From DASQEH01 sp038237745 (GTDB lineage: Bacteria > Actinomycetota > Actinomycetes > Propionibacteriales > Nocardioidaceae), in contig JBBRYJ010000009.1 of the NCBI GenBank assembly GCA_038237745.1, forward strand, positions 74,662 to 138,661: 64,000 bases of DNA, read 5' to 3'. Below the pieces are notes generated by a model. That model saw only the letters and a program-made list of their open reading frames with translations. It ran no database searches and had not been told where the DNA came from. Shown here piece by piece: positions 33,990 to 43,760 of this stretch. Position 1 is the first letter of the stretch; each line of letters opens with the position of its first letter. A program made the position numbers and the translations under genes.

Positions 33990-34019
33990 TGGCAAAGGGT
34001 CTAGTCGGGCGATGACCCT

Positions 34020-35777
34020 TCAGAGGTACTGGCCGGTGTTGGCGACGTTGTCGATGGATCGGCCGGGCTCGGTGCCCTGCTTGCCCGATATGAGGGTGCG
34101 GATGAACACTATGCGCTCCCCCTTCTTCCCGGAGATGCGCGCCCAGTCGTCGGGGTTCGTGGTGTTCGGCAGGTCCTCGTTCTCCTTGAACTCGTCGACG
34201 CAGGCCTGCAGCATGTGCTGGACGCGGATCCCGCGTTGGTCGTTGTCGAGCAGGTCCTTGATCGCCATCTTCTTCGCCCTGTCGACGATGTTCTGGATCA
34301 TCGCTCCGGAGTTGAAGTCCTTGAAGTAGAGGACCTCCTTGTCCCCGTTGGCGTAGGTCACCTCGAGGAACCGGTTCTCCTCGGACTCGGTGTACATCCG
34401 CTCGACAGTGCGCTGGATCATCGCAGCGACACACTCCTGACGGCTCTGCCCGAACTCCATGAGATCGTCGCTGTGCAGGGGCAGGGTGGCGGTGAGGTAC
34501 TTCGAGAAGATGTCTCTCGCGGACTCGGCGTCCGGACGCTCGATCTTGATCTTGACGTCCAGCCGCCCCGGACGCAGGATCGCCGGGTCGATCATGTCCT
34601 CGCGGTTGGAGGCGCCGATCACGATGACGTTCTCGAGACCTTCCACACCGTCGATCTCGCTCAGCAGCTGGGGAACGATGGTGTTCTCGACGTCGGACGA
34701 CACGCCCGACCCGCGGGTACGGAACAACGAGTCCATCTCGTCGAAGAACACGATGACGGGTGTGCCGCCGCTCGCCTTCTCCCGGGCCCGCTGGAACACC
34801 AGGCGGATGTGGCGCTCCGTCTCGCCGACGTACTTGTTGAGCAGCTCGGGTCCCTTGATGTTCAGGAAGAAGGACTTGCCCTCCTCACCGGTCTTGTCGG
34901 CCACCTTCTTGGCCAGTGAGTTGGCGACGGCCTTGGCGATGAGGGTCTTGCCGCACCCCGGCGGTCCGTAGAGCAGGACCCCTTTGGGCGGCTTCAGCTC
35001 GTGCTCCTTGAACAGCTCCGGGTGGAGGTAGGGCAACTCGATCGCGTCGCGGATCTGGTCGATCTGCCGCATCAGGCCGCCGATGTTCGTGTAGTCGATG
35101 TCGGGGACCTCCTCGAGGACGAGCTCCTCGACCTCGGTCTTCGGTATCCGTTCGTAGATGTAGTTCGACCGGGTGTCCAGCAGCACGGAGTCCCCTGCCC
35201 GCAGGGTGGCCTCACGGAGCGGGGCAGCGATGCGCACGACGCGCTCCTCGTCGGCGTTGGCGATCACCAGGGCACGGTCGCGGTCGGCAAGAATCTCCTT
35301 GAGCATCACCACTTCGCCGACCTGCTCGAAGTCGAAGGCGGCGACGACGTTGAGCGCCTCGTTGAGCATCACCTCCTGGCCTCGGGCAAGGTCGGCGGTG
35401 TCGACATTCGGGCTGACGTTGACCCGCAGCTTGCGGCCACCTGTGAAGACGTCGACGCTGCCGTCCTCATTGGTCGAGAGGAAGGTGCCGAAACCGGTCG
35501 GAGGCTGCGCCAGCCGGTCGACCTCCTCCTTGAGCGTCATGATCTGGTCCCTGGCCTCGCGGAGCGTTACGACGAGGCGCTCGTTCTGCGACGTCAGCGC
35601 GGCAAGCGACGACTGCGTCTCGGCGAGTCGCTGCTCGACGAAGCGGGTGGCGTGCGGCCCCTCGACCAGCCGGCGGCGCAGGTCGGCCACCTCGGCTTCG
35701 AGGTAGGCGATCTGGCTCTTGAAGTCGTCGATGCCTCGCCCGCGGCGACTCGGCCCCTCGTCTTGTGCAGCCACCAC
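34020..35777 (-). CDS. mpa: Proteasome-associated AAA+ ATPase Mpa/ARC
   Basis: This 585-residue ATPase recognises pupylated proteins, unfolds them and feeds them to the 20S core. An N-terminal coiled coil (about residues 15-75) binds Pup, followed by tandem OB domains. The AAA+ module has GPPGCGKT (Walker A), VIVFFDEMDSLFRTRG (Walker B) and ILRPGRLDVKI. The C-terminus ends in Gln-Tyr-Leu, the proteasome-docking motif. The GTG start is preceded by GGAGG five bases upstream. It is called arc in non-mycobacteria. It is the first gene of the proteasome region but separated from dop by a hairpin. Confidence 0.96.
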   Translation of the reverse strand: MVAAQDEGPSRRGRGIDDFKSQIAYLEAEVADLRRRLVEGPHATRFVEQRLAETQSSLAALTSQNERLVVTLREARDQIMTLKEEVDRLAQPPTGFGTFLSTNEDGSVDVFTGGRKLRVNVSPNVDTADLARGQEVMLNEALNVVAAFDFEQVGEVVMLKEILADRDRALVIANADEERVVRIAAPLREATLRAGDSVLLDTRSNYIYERIPKTEVEELVLEEVPDIDYTNIGGLMRQIDQIRDAIELPYLHPELFKEHELKPPKGVLLYGPPGCGKTLIAKAVANSLAKKVADKTGEEGKSFFLNIKGPELLNKYVGETERHIRLVFQRAREKASGGTPVIVFFDEMDSLFRTRGSGVSSDVENTIVPQLLSEIDGVEGLENVIVIGASNREDMIDPAILRPGRLDVKIKIERPDAESARDIFSKYLTATLPLHSDDLMEFGQSRQECVAAMIQRTVERMYTESEENRFLEVTYANGDKEVLYFKDFNSGAMIQNIVDRAKKMAIKDLLDNDQRGIRVQHMLQACVDEFKENEDLPNTTNPDDWARISGKKGERIVFIRTLISGKQGTEPGRSIDNVANTGQYL

Positions 35778-35846
35778 AATCCCCTCCGCCGGAGCAACCA
35801 GTGTTTCGACACTACCTGCGCATGGCGGGTTGTCACCCCTCTCAGG

Positions 35847-36830
35847 TCACGTGTCGATACCAGTCTCGGACCCGGGCTCGGGTCCGAGATCGCCATCCGG
35901 AGTGGGCGACAGCGGGCGTGGCCCGGTGTAGTCCGGTCCGTAGGCGCCCGGCGCCGGCCGCCGGGAACGGCGGGGTGTCGTGACTCCGGGGCCGAGTCTC
36001 CTCGCGGTCACGAGCCAGCCGGTGTGGCCATTCATGCGGTGCTGCGGTCGAACGGCGAGCCCCTCGACGTGCCAGCCCCGGACCATCGACTCCCAGGCCT
36101 CCGGCTCGGTGAAGCCGCCGTGCGCTCGCACCGTCTCGACGTACCTGCTCAGCTGCGGAGTAGTCGCGACATAGGCGCAGACCAGTCCACCGGCGGCAAG
36201 AGCGTCAGCGACGGCGGGGATGCACTCCCAGGGGGCGAGCATATCCAGGATCACCCGGTCGACGTCGCGGTGACTGAGATCGTCGGCGAGGTCGCCCACG
36301 GTCAGGCTCCAGGCCGGGTGTACGCCTTCGAAGAAGGCGCTGACGTTGCGACGTGCGACGCTGGCGAAGTCGTCACGACGCTCGTACGACGAGACCCTCC
36401 CGCCCTCACCTACCGCCCGGAGGAGGCTGCAGGTGAGCGCGCCGGAACCCGCACCAGCCTCGACGACGTGCGCCCCAGGAAAGATGTCGGCCATGGTGAC
36501 GATCTGCGCGGCGTCCTTCGGGTAGACGACCGCTGCCCCGCGCGGCATCGCCACCACGAAGTCAGCAAGCAGTGGGCGCAGCGCCAGGTACTCGACGCCT
36601 CCCGACGACGTCACGACGCTCCCATCAGGGCGACCGATGAGGTCGTCGTGCGCGATGGCGCCCTTGTGGGTGAAGAACGTCTGGCCGTGGTCTAGCAAGA
36701 CGCTGTGTCGCCGCCCCTTGGGGTCCGTCAGGCGCACCCTCTCCCCCGCCCGCAAGGGACCCCGGCGCACGCCGGACCACGGGGGGTCACCATCCGACGA
36801 AGGGGACGGGCCGACGTCAGGGAGCGACAT
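35847..36830 (-). CDS. trmI: tRNA (adenine-58-N1)-methyltransferase TrmI
   Basis: TrmI methylates N1 of A58 in the T-loop of tRNA. The 327-residue product has the N-terminal beta-barrel part (GERVRLTDPKGRRHSVLL, FFTHKGAIAHDDLIG), the SAM motif VVEAGAGSGALT and DRVILDMLAPWECI. The C-terminal 50 residues are Pro/Arg-rich and disordered. Its position upstream of mpa matches Rv2118c. ATG start with GAGGGTGA upstream. Confidence 0.93.
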   Translation of the reverse strand: MSLPDVGPSPSSDGDPPWSGVRRGPLRAGERVRLTDPKGRRHSVLLDHGQTFFTHKGAIAHDDLIGRPDGSVVTSSGGVEYLALRPLLADFVVAMPRGAAVVYPKDAAQIVTMADIFPGAHVVEAGAGSGALTCSLLRAVGEGGRVSSYERRDDFASVARRNVSAFFEGVHPAWSLTVGDLADDLSHRDVDRVILDMLAPWECIPAVADALAAGGLVCAYVATTPQLSRYVETVRAHGGFTEPEAWESMVRGWHVEGLAVRPQHRMNGHTGWLVTARRLGPGVTTPRRSRRPAPGAYGPDYTGPRPLSPTPDGDLGPEPGSETGIDT

Positions 36831-36866
36831 CGCCGGTCACCCTCTCCCCATCTGCCGGTCCTCGGC

Positions 36867-38015
36867 TCAGGCCGCGCGGAAGGCCGCGTCGACGTCCTTG
36901 GTCACCAGGACGCCGTACACCGACCCGTCCGGCTCGAGCAGCACGTACTCCGACGCCGGAGTACGGTTCATCGCCAACAGCAGCGGCTCTCCGACCAGGT
37001 CCGCGGGAAGCACCAGTCCCTCCTCGAGCCGTCGGGCGAGGTCCCCGATCGGCAGCCACGGGCGTCGGGCGTCGGGCGTGGAGACGACTGCCGCCTCGTT
37101 GACGATGCCGGACGGCCGTCCGTCACCCGAGACCACCACGACCGAGCCGGCGTGGGCCTCCTGGGCGCGTCGGATGGCTTCCGACAGCGGAAGGTCTGCG
37201 GGGACGCCGATGGCCGGCCGAGCCAGCAGACGGGCCTGTAGGGAGGGCAGTCTCCCGCGCACCTTCGACATCGCCAGCGCCTGGGTGGCGCCGGTCCACA
37301 GGAACGATCCGATCAGGAAGCCGAACACGTAGGTCACGATCGTCGGCTGCCGGCCCAGCGTGACGAGCAGCAACGGGAACGCCGTCACCAGAACCGCTGC
37401 CAGTCGGCCCCCCCACGCCGCCACCCGTACACCGGCGGTCCGGTGTCCGGTGGCACCCCAGACCAGCGCCTGCAGAACTCGTCCCCCGTCCAGGGGCAGC
37501 CCCGGTACCAGGTTGAGCCCGCCGACGAGGAGGTTCGTCCCGGCCAGCGCACCGATGGTGAACGAGACGAGCCCGCCGTCGCCCAGGATGTGGAGTACGA
37601 GCCAGCCGAGGCCGGCGACCGCCAGCGACGTCAGCGGCCCCACCACCGCGATCACGAACTCTCGCCACGGCGTGGCGGCCTCGCCCTCGATCTGGGTCGC
37701 GCCGCCGAGGAAGTGGAGGTTGATCGACGAGACCGGCATGTCGAACGCACGCGCCGCCAGGGCGTGCGAGATCTCGTGGAGCAGCACCGATCCGTAGAGC
37801 AGGAGCGCGAAGACCCCCCCGGCGAGGTAGGCCCCGGCGCCCAGTCCGGGGAACTGCAGCTGCAGCCGAGGCGCGAACAGGACGGCGATGAGGCCGATGA
37901 TGAGGAACCACGAGCGCGCGGCCGTGACGTCGATACCGGCCACCGTCCCCAGCCGCAACGTCCCGCGGGGTGGCGTCGGACGCCCTCTGTCGGGACGGTC
38001 CGTCGGGGAGCTCAT
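36867..38015 (-). CDS. Site-2 protease family (M50) membrane metalloprotease with CBS domains
   Basis: The 382-residue protein has about six membrane helices, the zinc motif HEISH near residue 80 and the second motif NLVPGLPLDGGR with the metal-binding Asp. The C-terminal cytoplasmic half carries a CBS pair (ARPAIGVPADLPLSEAIRRAQ, VVVSGDGRPSGIVNEAAV and SEYVLLEPDGSVYGVLVTKDV). This Rip3-like architecture is typical of intramembrane proteases that release membrane-bound regulators, with CBS domains sensing nucleotides. The substrate is unknown. It lies upstream of trmI in the same direction, 36 bases away. Confidence 0.9.
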   Translation of the reverse strand: MSSPTDRPDRGRPTPPRGTLRLGTVAGIDVTAARSWFLIIGLIAVLFAPRLQLQFPGLGAGAYLAGGVFALLLYGSVLLHEISHALAARAFDMPVSSINLHFLGGATQIEGEAATPWREFVIAVVGPLTSLAVAGLGWLVLHILGDGGLVSFTIGALAGTNLLVGGLNLVPGLPLDGGRVLQALVWGATGHRTAGVRVAAWGGRLAAVLVTAFPLLLVTLGRQPTIVTYVFGFLIGSFLWTGATQALAMSKVRGRLPSLQARLLARPAIGVPADLPLSEAIRRAQEAHAGSVVVVSGDGRPSGIVNEAAVVSTPDARRPWLPIGDLARRLEEGLVLPADLVGEPLLLAMNRTPASEYVLLEPDGSVYGVLVTKDVDAAFRAA

Positions 38016-38120
38016 ACATGAACGCTAGCCGGTGGGAGCGACGACGGAGGCGGTCTGGGCGTCGAGGTGCTGTGCTGCGGCCGCCAGGGAGCAGAGAGCC
38101 GCACCAGAGCGAAGCGGTCC

Positions 38121-39407
38121 CTAGCCGCGGGTCGGCTCCCCGGTGATCTCCGACCGCTGAGTGTCAGGCGTGTTCTCCATGTCCGTCGGCGGCGGCTCGT
38201 CGGGTGCTAACGGCGCATTCTCCGCCGCGATGAGCTGCCCGGGATCGTCCCCCCCGCCACCTGCCAGGGAGGTGATCATGGTGTTCATGACAGCGGCCAC
38301 CGGCACTGCGAACAGTGCGCCGAGGATGCCGGCGAGGGAGGCTCCTGTGGCGATGGCGAGGATCACGGCCAGCGGATGGACGTCCACCGCTCGACCCAGC
38401 AGGAAGGGCTGCAGGATGTGCGCCTCGACCTGGTTGATGAGGATCACGACTCCGAGGATGGCCAGAGCGGTGACCGGCCCGTTCGCCACGAGTGCCACCA
38501 GCACGGCCAGCAGCCCGGTGACGACCGCACCGACCACGGGGACGAACGCGCCGAGGAAGACGACGACACCCAGGGGAAGCGCGAGCGGCACTCCGAGGAG
38601 CTGCGCGCCGAGCCCGATGCCGATGCCGTCGACCAGCGCGACGACGAGCGTGGCCCGCACATAGAAGCTGAGGGTCACCCACCCGGAGCGGGCCGCGTCG
38701 TCCAGCGGCTCTCGGGCGGCTCGCGGCAGCATACGCAGCAGCCAGGCCCAGATGCGCTGTCCCGAGGACAGGAGGAAGAAGGTCGAGAACATCGTGATGA
38801 AGAAGCCTTCGGCCAAGTGGGACGCCGTCGCCGCCACCCCTAGCGCGCCCGACAGGATCGATGACTGGTTGGCTGCCGCGGCGTCCTGGGCCTTGTTCAC
38901 GTAATCAGCCAAGGTGCTTGCGTCAAGGTGGAGCGGGCCCGTGGACAGCCAGTCCTGCACCTGGGTGATGCCCTGGGCCGCCTGGTCGCGCAGGTCGGGA
39001 AAGCCGGTCGCAGCCTGTTGGCCGACGAGGGCGAACAAGGCGATGACCACGAGCAAGGTGCTGAGCAAGGTGATGAGTGACGCCAATCCTCGCGGCATGC
39101 GCTCGGCGAGCACGGTGGCGACGGGCTGCAACAGCGCAGCCAGGAGCAGGGCGATCATGATCGGGATGAGGATGTCGGCGAACCTCGCGAAGACGCGGCT
39201 GAGGAAGTAGATCGCCACCGCGATGAGGCCCAGCCGCCAGGTCCACTCGGCCGCCACCCGGACCCCATGCGTCACCGACGAGGCCGCGCTCCCACTGCTG
39301 GGAGGCTCCAGCGGAGGCGAGCCGTTGCTCTCGGCCACGAGCCTCGTCCCGTCCGAACCGTCACGAAGGTCGACTGTTGGTAGCCTGCTGTCACGGTTCG
39401 TCACCAT
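38121..39407 (-). CDS. AI-2E family transporter (TqsA/PerM-like)
   Basis: The 428-residue protein has the seven to eight helices and motifs of the PF01594 family. These include LLAALLQPVATVLAERMPRGLA, LGVVVFLGAFVPVVGAVVTG and ILINQVEAHILQPFLLGRAVDVHPLAVILAI with GASLAGILGALFAVPVAAVM. Family members export small molecules or act as sodium-proton antiporters; true autoinducer-2 transport is not implied. The chosen ATG gives a 60-residue soluble N-terminus before the first helix. An in-frame start far upstream would overlap the divergent nuclease gene and is rejected. Confidence 0.88.
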   Translation of the reverse strand: MVTNRDSRLPTVDLRDGSDGTRLVAESNGSPPLEPPSSGSAASSVTHGVRVAAEWTWRLGLIAVAIYFLSRVFARFADILIPIMIALLLAALLQPVATVLAERMPRGLASLITLLSTLLVVIALFALVGQQAATGFPDLRDQAAQGITQVQDWLSTGPLHLDASTLADYVNKAQDAAAANQSSILSGALGVAATASHLAEGFFITMFSTFFLLSSGQRIWAWLLRMLPRAAREPLDDAARSGWVTLSFYVRATLVVALVDGIGIGLGAQLLGVPLALPLGVVVFLGAFVPVVGAVVTGLLAVLVALVANGPVTALAILGVVILINQVEAHILQPFLLGRAVDVHPLAVILAIATGASLAGILGALFAVPVAAVMNTMITSLAGGGGDDPGQLIAAENAPLAPDEPPPTDMENTPDTQRSEITGEPTRG

Positions 39408-39552
39408 CGCACGATCTTGTCCCACGCCCGGACCCGCCGCAAACCGGGCAACGTCCCGCAGGGGGGTGTGCGCCTGTTGATCGGTTACCGGTATCGGGTG
39501 GCGCGCCCCGGGCTGAATGGTTTCGTCGGCGGCCTGTCCTAGCCTGGGTCGC

Positions 39553-40455
39553 ATGACAAGCCAGCTGGGTCCGTCACCGCTGCAACTCTCACTGGAGCCG
39601 CACCTCGTGCCGGCAGGGTTCGATCTGCCCGAAGGGGACGCGCTTGCCGGGCTCACGCGCAGCAACTCGCTGTCACCCAGCCGGGCCAGCGACTTCATGT
39701 CCTGTCCGCTCCGCTACCGGTTCCGCGTGATCGACCGGCTGCCCGAGTCGCACAGCGTCGACGCGGTACGAGGGTCTGTGGTCCACAAGGTGCTCGAGGA
39801 CCTCTTCGACCTTCCCGCCGACGACCGCACGCACGAGCGTGCGAACCTGCTGCTCGGCCCGGTCTGGGATGACCTGTTGGCGCAGGAGCCTGAGCTCGCG
39901 GAGATGTTCGGTGCTGAGACACCGGACCTGGCGACGTGGCTCGACCAGTGTCGCGAACTGCTCGGCCGCTACTTCCGGCTCGAGGACCCTCAGCGACTCG
40001 AGCCCGCTGAGCGAGAGGTCCACGTGGCCACCCGGCTCGACTCGGGCCTCACGCTGCATGGCTACATCGACCGGGTCGACGTCGCTCCCACCGGCGAGAT
40101 GCGGATCGTCGACTACAAGACCGGCAGGTCGCCGTCGATCCAGTTCGAGGCGCGGGCCTTGTTCCAGATGAAGTTCTACGCGCTCGTCGTCTGGCGCACC
40201 AGAGGCGTCATCCCCCGCCTGCTGCAGCTTGTGTACCTCGGGAACGGCGAGATGCTTCGCTACTCGCCCGACGAGCGCGACCTGCTCGCCACCGAGCGCA
40301 AGGTGGAGGCGTTGTGGGCGGCGATCCAGCGTGCTCACGAGACCGGGGAATGGCGTCCGAACAAGTCCGCGCTCTGCGCATGGTGCGACCACCAGGCGCT
40401 CTGCCCCGCGTGGGGTGGCGTCGCGCCGCCGCTACCGGTGGCCGCGGTTCAGTAG
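39553..40455 (+). CDS. RecB-family exonuclease (PD-(D/E)XK, Fe-S type)
   Basis: This 300-residue nuclease has the Cas4/AddB-like layout. A first cysteine lies in FMSCPLRYRF near residue 53, followed by the catalytic core RGSVVHKVLEDL, GYIDRVDV, RIVDYKTG and a C-terminal triplet CAWCDHQALC. The four cysteines probably hold a 4Fe-4S cluster. It is the counterpart of Rv2119 near trmI. ATG start with little Shine-Dalgarno. Its last codons overlap the end of the opposing ABC ATPase gene by seven bases. A DNA-repair role is inferred. Confidence 0.9.
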   Translation: MTSQLGPSPLQLSLEPHLVPAGFDLPEGDALAGLTRSNSLSPSRASDFMSCPLRYRFRVIDRLPESHSVDAVRGSVVHKVLEDLFDLPADDRTHERANLLLGPVWDDLLAQEPELAEMFGAETPDLATWLDQCRELLGRYFRLEDPQRLEPAEREVHVATRLDSGLTLHGYIDRVDVAPTGEMRIVDYKTGRSPSIQFEARALFQMKFYALVVWRTRGVIPRLLQLVYLGNGEMLRYSPDERDLLATERKVEALWAAIQRAHETGEWRPNKSALCAWCDHQALCPAWGGVAPPLPVAAVQ

Positions 40456-41732
40456 AGATGGCAGGCCACGTCGACATCGTCGTTTGGACGTAGTCCGGGG
40501 TCGCTGCCCTGCGCGAAGACCACCTCCACTCCTCGCCCCGTCTCATGGATGTCGTCGACGCCGGTCCAAAAACGGGCATCAGCGCCGTCGGTGCGGACGT
40601 CGTCGAGCAGTGACATCAGGTCCGTGGTGCTGCCGGAGCCGGACGGATGGATGAGCGCTCTTCCGGCGCTCTGTGAGCTCAGCTCGTCGAAGTTGGCGAT
40701 CTTTGCACGCTCGGAGTCATACGTCGCCGCCGCCGTCTTCAGCCAGTGGTTCTCGAGAAGCGAGACCAGGTCGCGGGCCTCCCAGCCGCACTTGTCGAAC
40801 GCCGCCGGGCAGCGGGGGTGGAAGGAGCAGCCGTGTGGCGGGAGCGCGGCGTCCGGGATCTCGCCCGTCAGCAGGTCGCGCGGCAGGCTACGGCTCGGGT
40901 CAGGCTCCGGAATGGCCGCCAAAAGCGCTTTGGTATAAGGGTGTTTGGGATCACGGAATATATCCTCGGTCGCGCCGATCTCCACGATCCGGCCCAGGTA
41001 CATGATGGCGATCCGGTCGCAGAAGAACTTCGCACTCGCAAGATCATGGGTGATGTACACGTAGGTCAGGTCGAGCTGTTGCTTGAGGTCGAGCATCAGC
41101 TGGAGGATCTTCGCCCGAACACTCATGTCGAGCATCGAGATGGGCTCGTCAGCCACCAGAAGCCGAGGGCTCATGATGATCGCCCGGGCGATGACGACGC
41201 GCTGCTTCTGCCCACCGGACAGGTCTCGAGGATACTTGGGCAGGAAGAGCTCGACCGGCGACAGGCCGACCTGCTCGATTGCGGCGACGACCCGCTCGCG
41301 GCGCTCCGTGGCCGACGTGATGCCGTGAATACGCAGAGCGTCTCCCACCCCCTGTTCGACGGTCATGGCGGGGTTGAGGGCTGCGTTGGGGTCCTGGAAG
41401 ACCATCTGAGCGTGTCGGCGGTGCTCGCGGAGCTGCCGTCGGGAGTACGTGGCGATGTCGTCGCCGTCGAACATGATGGACCCGTCCGCGGCTGGGACCA
41501 GGCCGAGCAGGGCACGCCCCAGGGTGGACTTTCCGCTTCCGCTCTCCCCGACAAGACCGACGACCTCGCCTTTGCGAAGAGTGAGGTTGATTCCGTCGAC
41601 AGCCCTGACCGTGCCGGCCTCACGTCCCAACAGGCGCGCGAGCGTGCTCCCGCCGAGGCTGAACCGCACTGACAGGTCGCGGATGTCGATGATCGGCTCG
41701 GCCGACTCGGACACCTCAGGCTTCGTCGGCAA
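40449..41732 (-). CDS. Peptide ABC transporter ATP-binding protein (OppF/DppF type)
   Basis: The 427-residue ATPase has Walker A GESGSGKST, the signature LSGGQKQRV, Walker B LLVADEP and the C-terminal oligopeptide-transporter extension with the CSFHPRCPAA cysteine motif. About 100 residues after this extension are unusual for the family and of unknown role. The TTG start is supported by GAGGAG seven bases upstream and overlaps the previous gene by 17 bases. With its four upstream neighbours it forms a complete importer for peptides or related solutes. Confidence 0.9.
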   Translation of the reverse strand: MPTKPEVSESAEPIIDIRDLSVRFSLGGSTLARLLGREAGTVRAVDGINLTLRKGEVVGLVGESGSGKSTLGRALLGLVPAADGSIMFDGDDIATYSRRQLREHRRHAQMVFQDPNAALNPAMTVEQGVGDALRIHGITSATERRERVVAAIEQVGLSPVELFLPKYPRDLSGGQKQRVVIARAIIMSPRLLVADEPISMLDMSVRAKILQLMLDLKQQLDLTYVYITHDLASAKFFCDRIAIMYLGRIVEIGATEDIFRDPKHPYTKALLAAIPEPDPSRSLPRDLLTGEIPDAALPPHGCSFHPRCPAAFDKCGWEARDLVSLLENHWLKTAAATYDSERAKIANFDELSSQSAGRALIHPSGSGSTTDLMSLLDDVRTDGADARFWTGVDDIHETGRGVEVVFAQGSDPGLRPNDDVDVACHLY

Positions 41733-42777
41733 GACCGATCTCCTCTCGGGGAAGAGGTGCGTCCCCGCCTGCGGGTATCTCCTGCGCGGGGCCGTGGAGC
41801 CAGCATTCGACCCGGGTCCCGGTGCCCGAGACCGTGGGGATGGGGTCTTTGTCCGCGCACACGTTCATCGCGTCGCGACACCGGGGGTGGAAGCGACATG
41901 CCGGCGGCGGGTCGATCAGGTCGGGAGGCGCCCCAGGGATGAAGTTCAGGCCCGTGGTGCTGAGACTGATCGTCGAGCGCAGCAGCTCGCGGGTGTACGG
42001 GTGCTGCGGCTGGCCGAAGACATCGCGGACGTCTCCCTGCTCGACGATGCGGCCGGCGTACATCACCGCAACCCGGTCGCACGCCTCCGCCACGATGCCG
42101 AGGTTGTGTGTGATGAGCAGCAGGGAGGTGTCGAAGTTCTCGCGGAGGTCGTTGAGGATCCGGATGATCTGCGCCTCGACCAGCACGTCGAGCGCCGTCG
42201 TCGGCTCGTCGGCGACCACGAAGGCGGGCCGCAGCACGAGCGCCAGGGCGATCATCAGCCGCTGCCGCATCCCGCCGGAGAACTCGTGAGGGTACGAGCG
42301 GTAGCGAGTGGGCGGAATTCCCATCAGGCTGAGCACCTCGATCGCCCGTTCGCGGATCGTGGCTTTGCTGAGAGAGGGCTCGTGCTGCTTGATCGTCTCC
42401 TCGAAGTGCTGGGAGATCCGCATCAGCGGATTCAGCCTCGTCAACGGCTCCTGGAAGATCATGCCCAGGTCGGCGCCGCGCATGGCTCGGGCATCGTGGA
42501 CGCTCATCTGCAAGATGTCGTCCCCCTTGAACAGCACCTCCCCGTCGCGCTTGGCGCCGTCGGGAAGCAGTCCCATCAGCCCCCGTCCGAGTGTCGACTT
42601 ACCGCACCCGGACTCCCCGACGAGCCCCAGTGTCTCGCCGCCGTCCAGCGAGAAGGTGACACCGTCGACCGCCCGGATCGCGCCGCGCGGCGTGCCGTAC
42701 CACACCCGCAGGTCGCGGACGTCGATGACAGGACCCTGGGCCGACGGCGTCGCGGGAACCTGCTCGACCAACGTCAT
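41716..42777 (-). CDS. Peptide ABC transporter ATP-binding protein (OppD/DppD type)
   Basis: The 353-residue ATPase has GESGCGKST, LMIALALVLRPAFVVADEPT and the SGGMRQRLM signature. The C-terminal CRFHPRCRDAM motif is also present. It pairs with the OppF-type ATPase downstream to energise the importer. Its ATG overlaps the stop of the upstream permease as ATGA. A longer in-frame start inside the permease gene is rejected. Confidence 0.92.
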   Translation of the reverse strand: MTLVEQVPATPSAQGPVIDVRDLRVWYGTPRGAIRAVDGVTFSLDGGETLGLVGESGCGKSTLGRGLMGLLPDGAKRDGEVLFKGDDILQMSVHDARAMRGADLGMIFQEPLTRLNPLMRISQHFEETIKQHEPSLSKATIRERAIEVLSLMGIPPTRYRSYPHEFSGGMRQRLMIALALVLRPAFVVADEPTTALDVLVEAQIIRILNDLRENFDTSLLLITHNLGIVAEACDRVAVMYAGRIVEQGDVRDVFGQPQHPYTRELLRSTISLSTTGLNFIPGAPPDLIDPPPACRFHPRCRDAMNVCADKDPIPTVSGTGTRVECWLHGPAQEIPAGGDAPLPREEIGLADEA

Positions 42778-43760
42778 CGGGACGTCACGCTCGTCTCGCT
42801 CGTCGGTACGGTCGGTTGTCGTGCTGTCATCTCTACCGGAACCAGTCGCTGCTTGCGGAGCAAGGGGTTGACGGTCTCGTTGAGTCCCTCGCCGACCAAT
42901 GTGAGCCCGGTGATGAGCAGGACGATCGCCAGGCCCGGGTACAGCGACGTCCACCAGATCCCAAGGCCCGCGTCGTCGAGAGCACGCTGAAGGTCGAAGC
43001 CCCACTCCCCTGCCTCGTCAGGCTGGATGCCGATTCCCAGGAACCCCAACGCCGCCAAGGTTCCGATCGCGTCGGCGGCGTTCAAGGTGGCGAGCACGGG
43101 GACACTCTGAATGACGTTCCCGAACAGGTACCGGCGCATGATCACGCCGTCGGTGGCTCCGAGAGCGCGGGCCGCCTCGACGTACGTGGCTTCCTTCGCG
43201 CTGATCGTGGTGTTCCGGACGACGCGGAAGTACTGCGGGATATAGATCGCGGTCAGCGACAGCGCTGCCGCCAGGACGCCACCGGAGAGGAACAAGAATC
43301 CGGAGCCGATGAGGTTGGTGAACAGGAAGGCGAACACGATGGCAAGCAGGAAGGACGGGAAGGCGAAGAGCGAGTCCATCACCAGGACGAGGACCCGGTC
43401 GAGCCAGCCGCCGAAATAGCCCGAGACGAGACCGAGCACCATACCGAGCAGAAGTGAGGCGATGACGGCAAGACTCACCACCTCGACGGCTGTTCTCGCG
43501 CCCCAGATGACGCGCGACAGCACGTCGGTCTGGAGATCCGTGGTCCCGAACCAGTGATGCGGGCTCGGTGCGGCCAGCTTCGGGAAGTCGGCGCCGCTCG
43601 ACGACCTGAACTGGGCGAACCCATACGGCGCGACCCAGGGTGCGAACGCAGCGCAGAAGAGGAACACGGCGGTTATGGCGATACCGATGACGAGCATCCA
43701 CCGGGCGACTCCCTGCGTCTTCGAGAACGGTGTCGCGATGAAGGCGGCTATGCGTCGCAT
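42774..43760 (-). CDS. Peptide ABC transporter permease (OppC/DppC type)
   Basis: The 328-residue permease has an N-terminal helix, the long OppC-type segment after it, five further helices, and the EAA loop near EAARALGATDGVIMRRYLFGNV. Its start shares one base with the stop of the other permease (TGATG) and its stop overlaps the ATPase start, so expression is coupled throughout. Confidence 0.92.
   Translation of the reverse strand: MRRIAAFIATPFSKTQGVARWMLVIGIAITAVFLFCAAFAPWVAPYGFAQFRSSSGADFPKLAAPSPHHWFGTTDLQTDVLSRVIWGARTAVEVVSLAVIASLLLGMVLGLVSGYFGGWLDRVLVLVMDSLFAFPSFLLAIVFAFLFTNLIGSGFLFLSGGVLAAALSLTAIYIPQYFRVVRNTTISAKEATYVEAARALGATDGVIMRRYLFGNVIQSVPVLATLNAADAIGTLAALGFLGIGIQPDEAGEWGFDLQRALDDAGLGIWWTSLYPGLAIVLLITGLTLVGEGLNETVNPLLRKQRLVPVEMTARQPTVPTSETSVTSR

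Noticed and set aside
32313..33995. 560-codon open frame on the same strand as dop
   Set aside because: It is an out-of-frame reading of dop, Arg/Pro/Gly-rich, and dop itself carries all expected motifs in the other frame.
35001..36695. 564-codon plus-strand frame opposite mpa and trmI
   Set aside because: It spans two proven genes on the other strand and shows no protein-like features.
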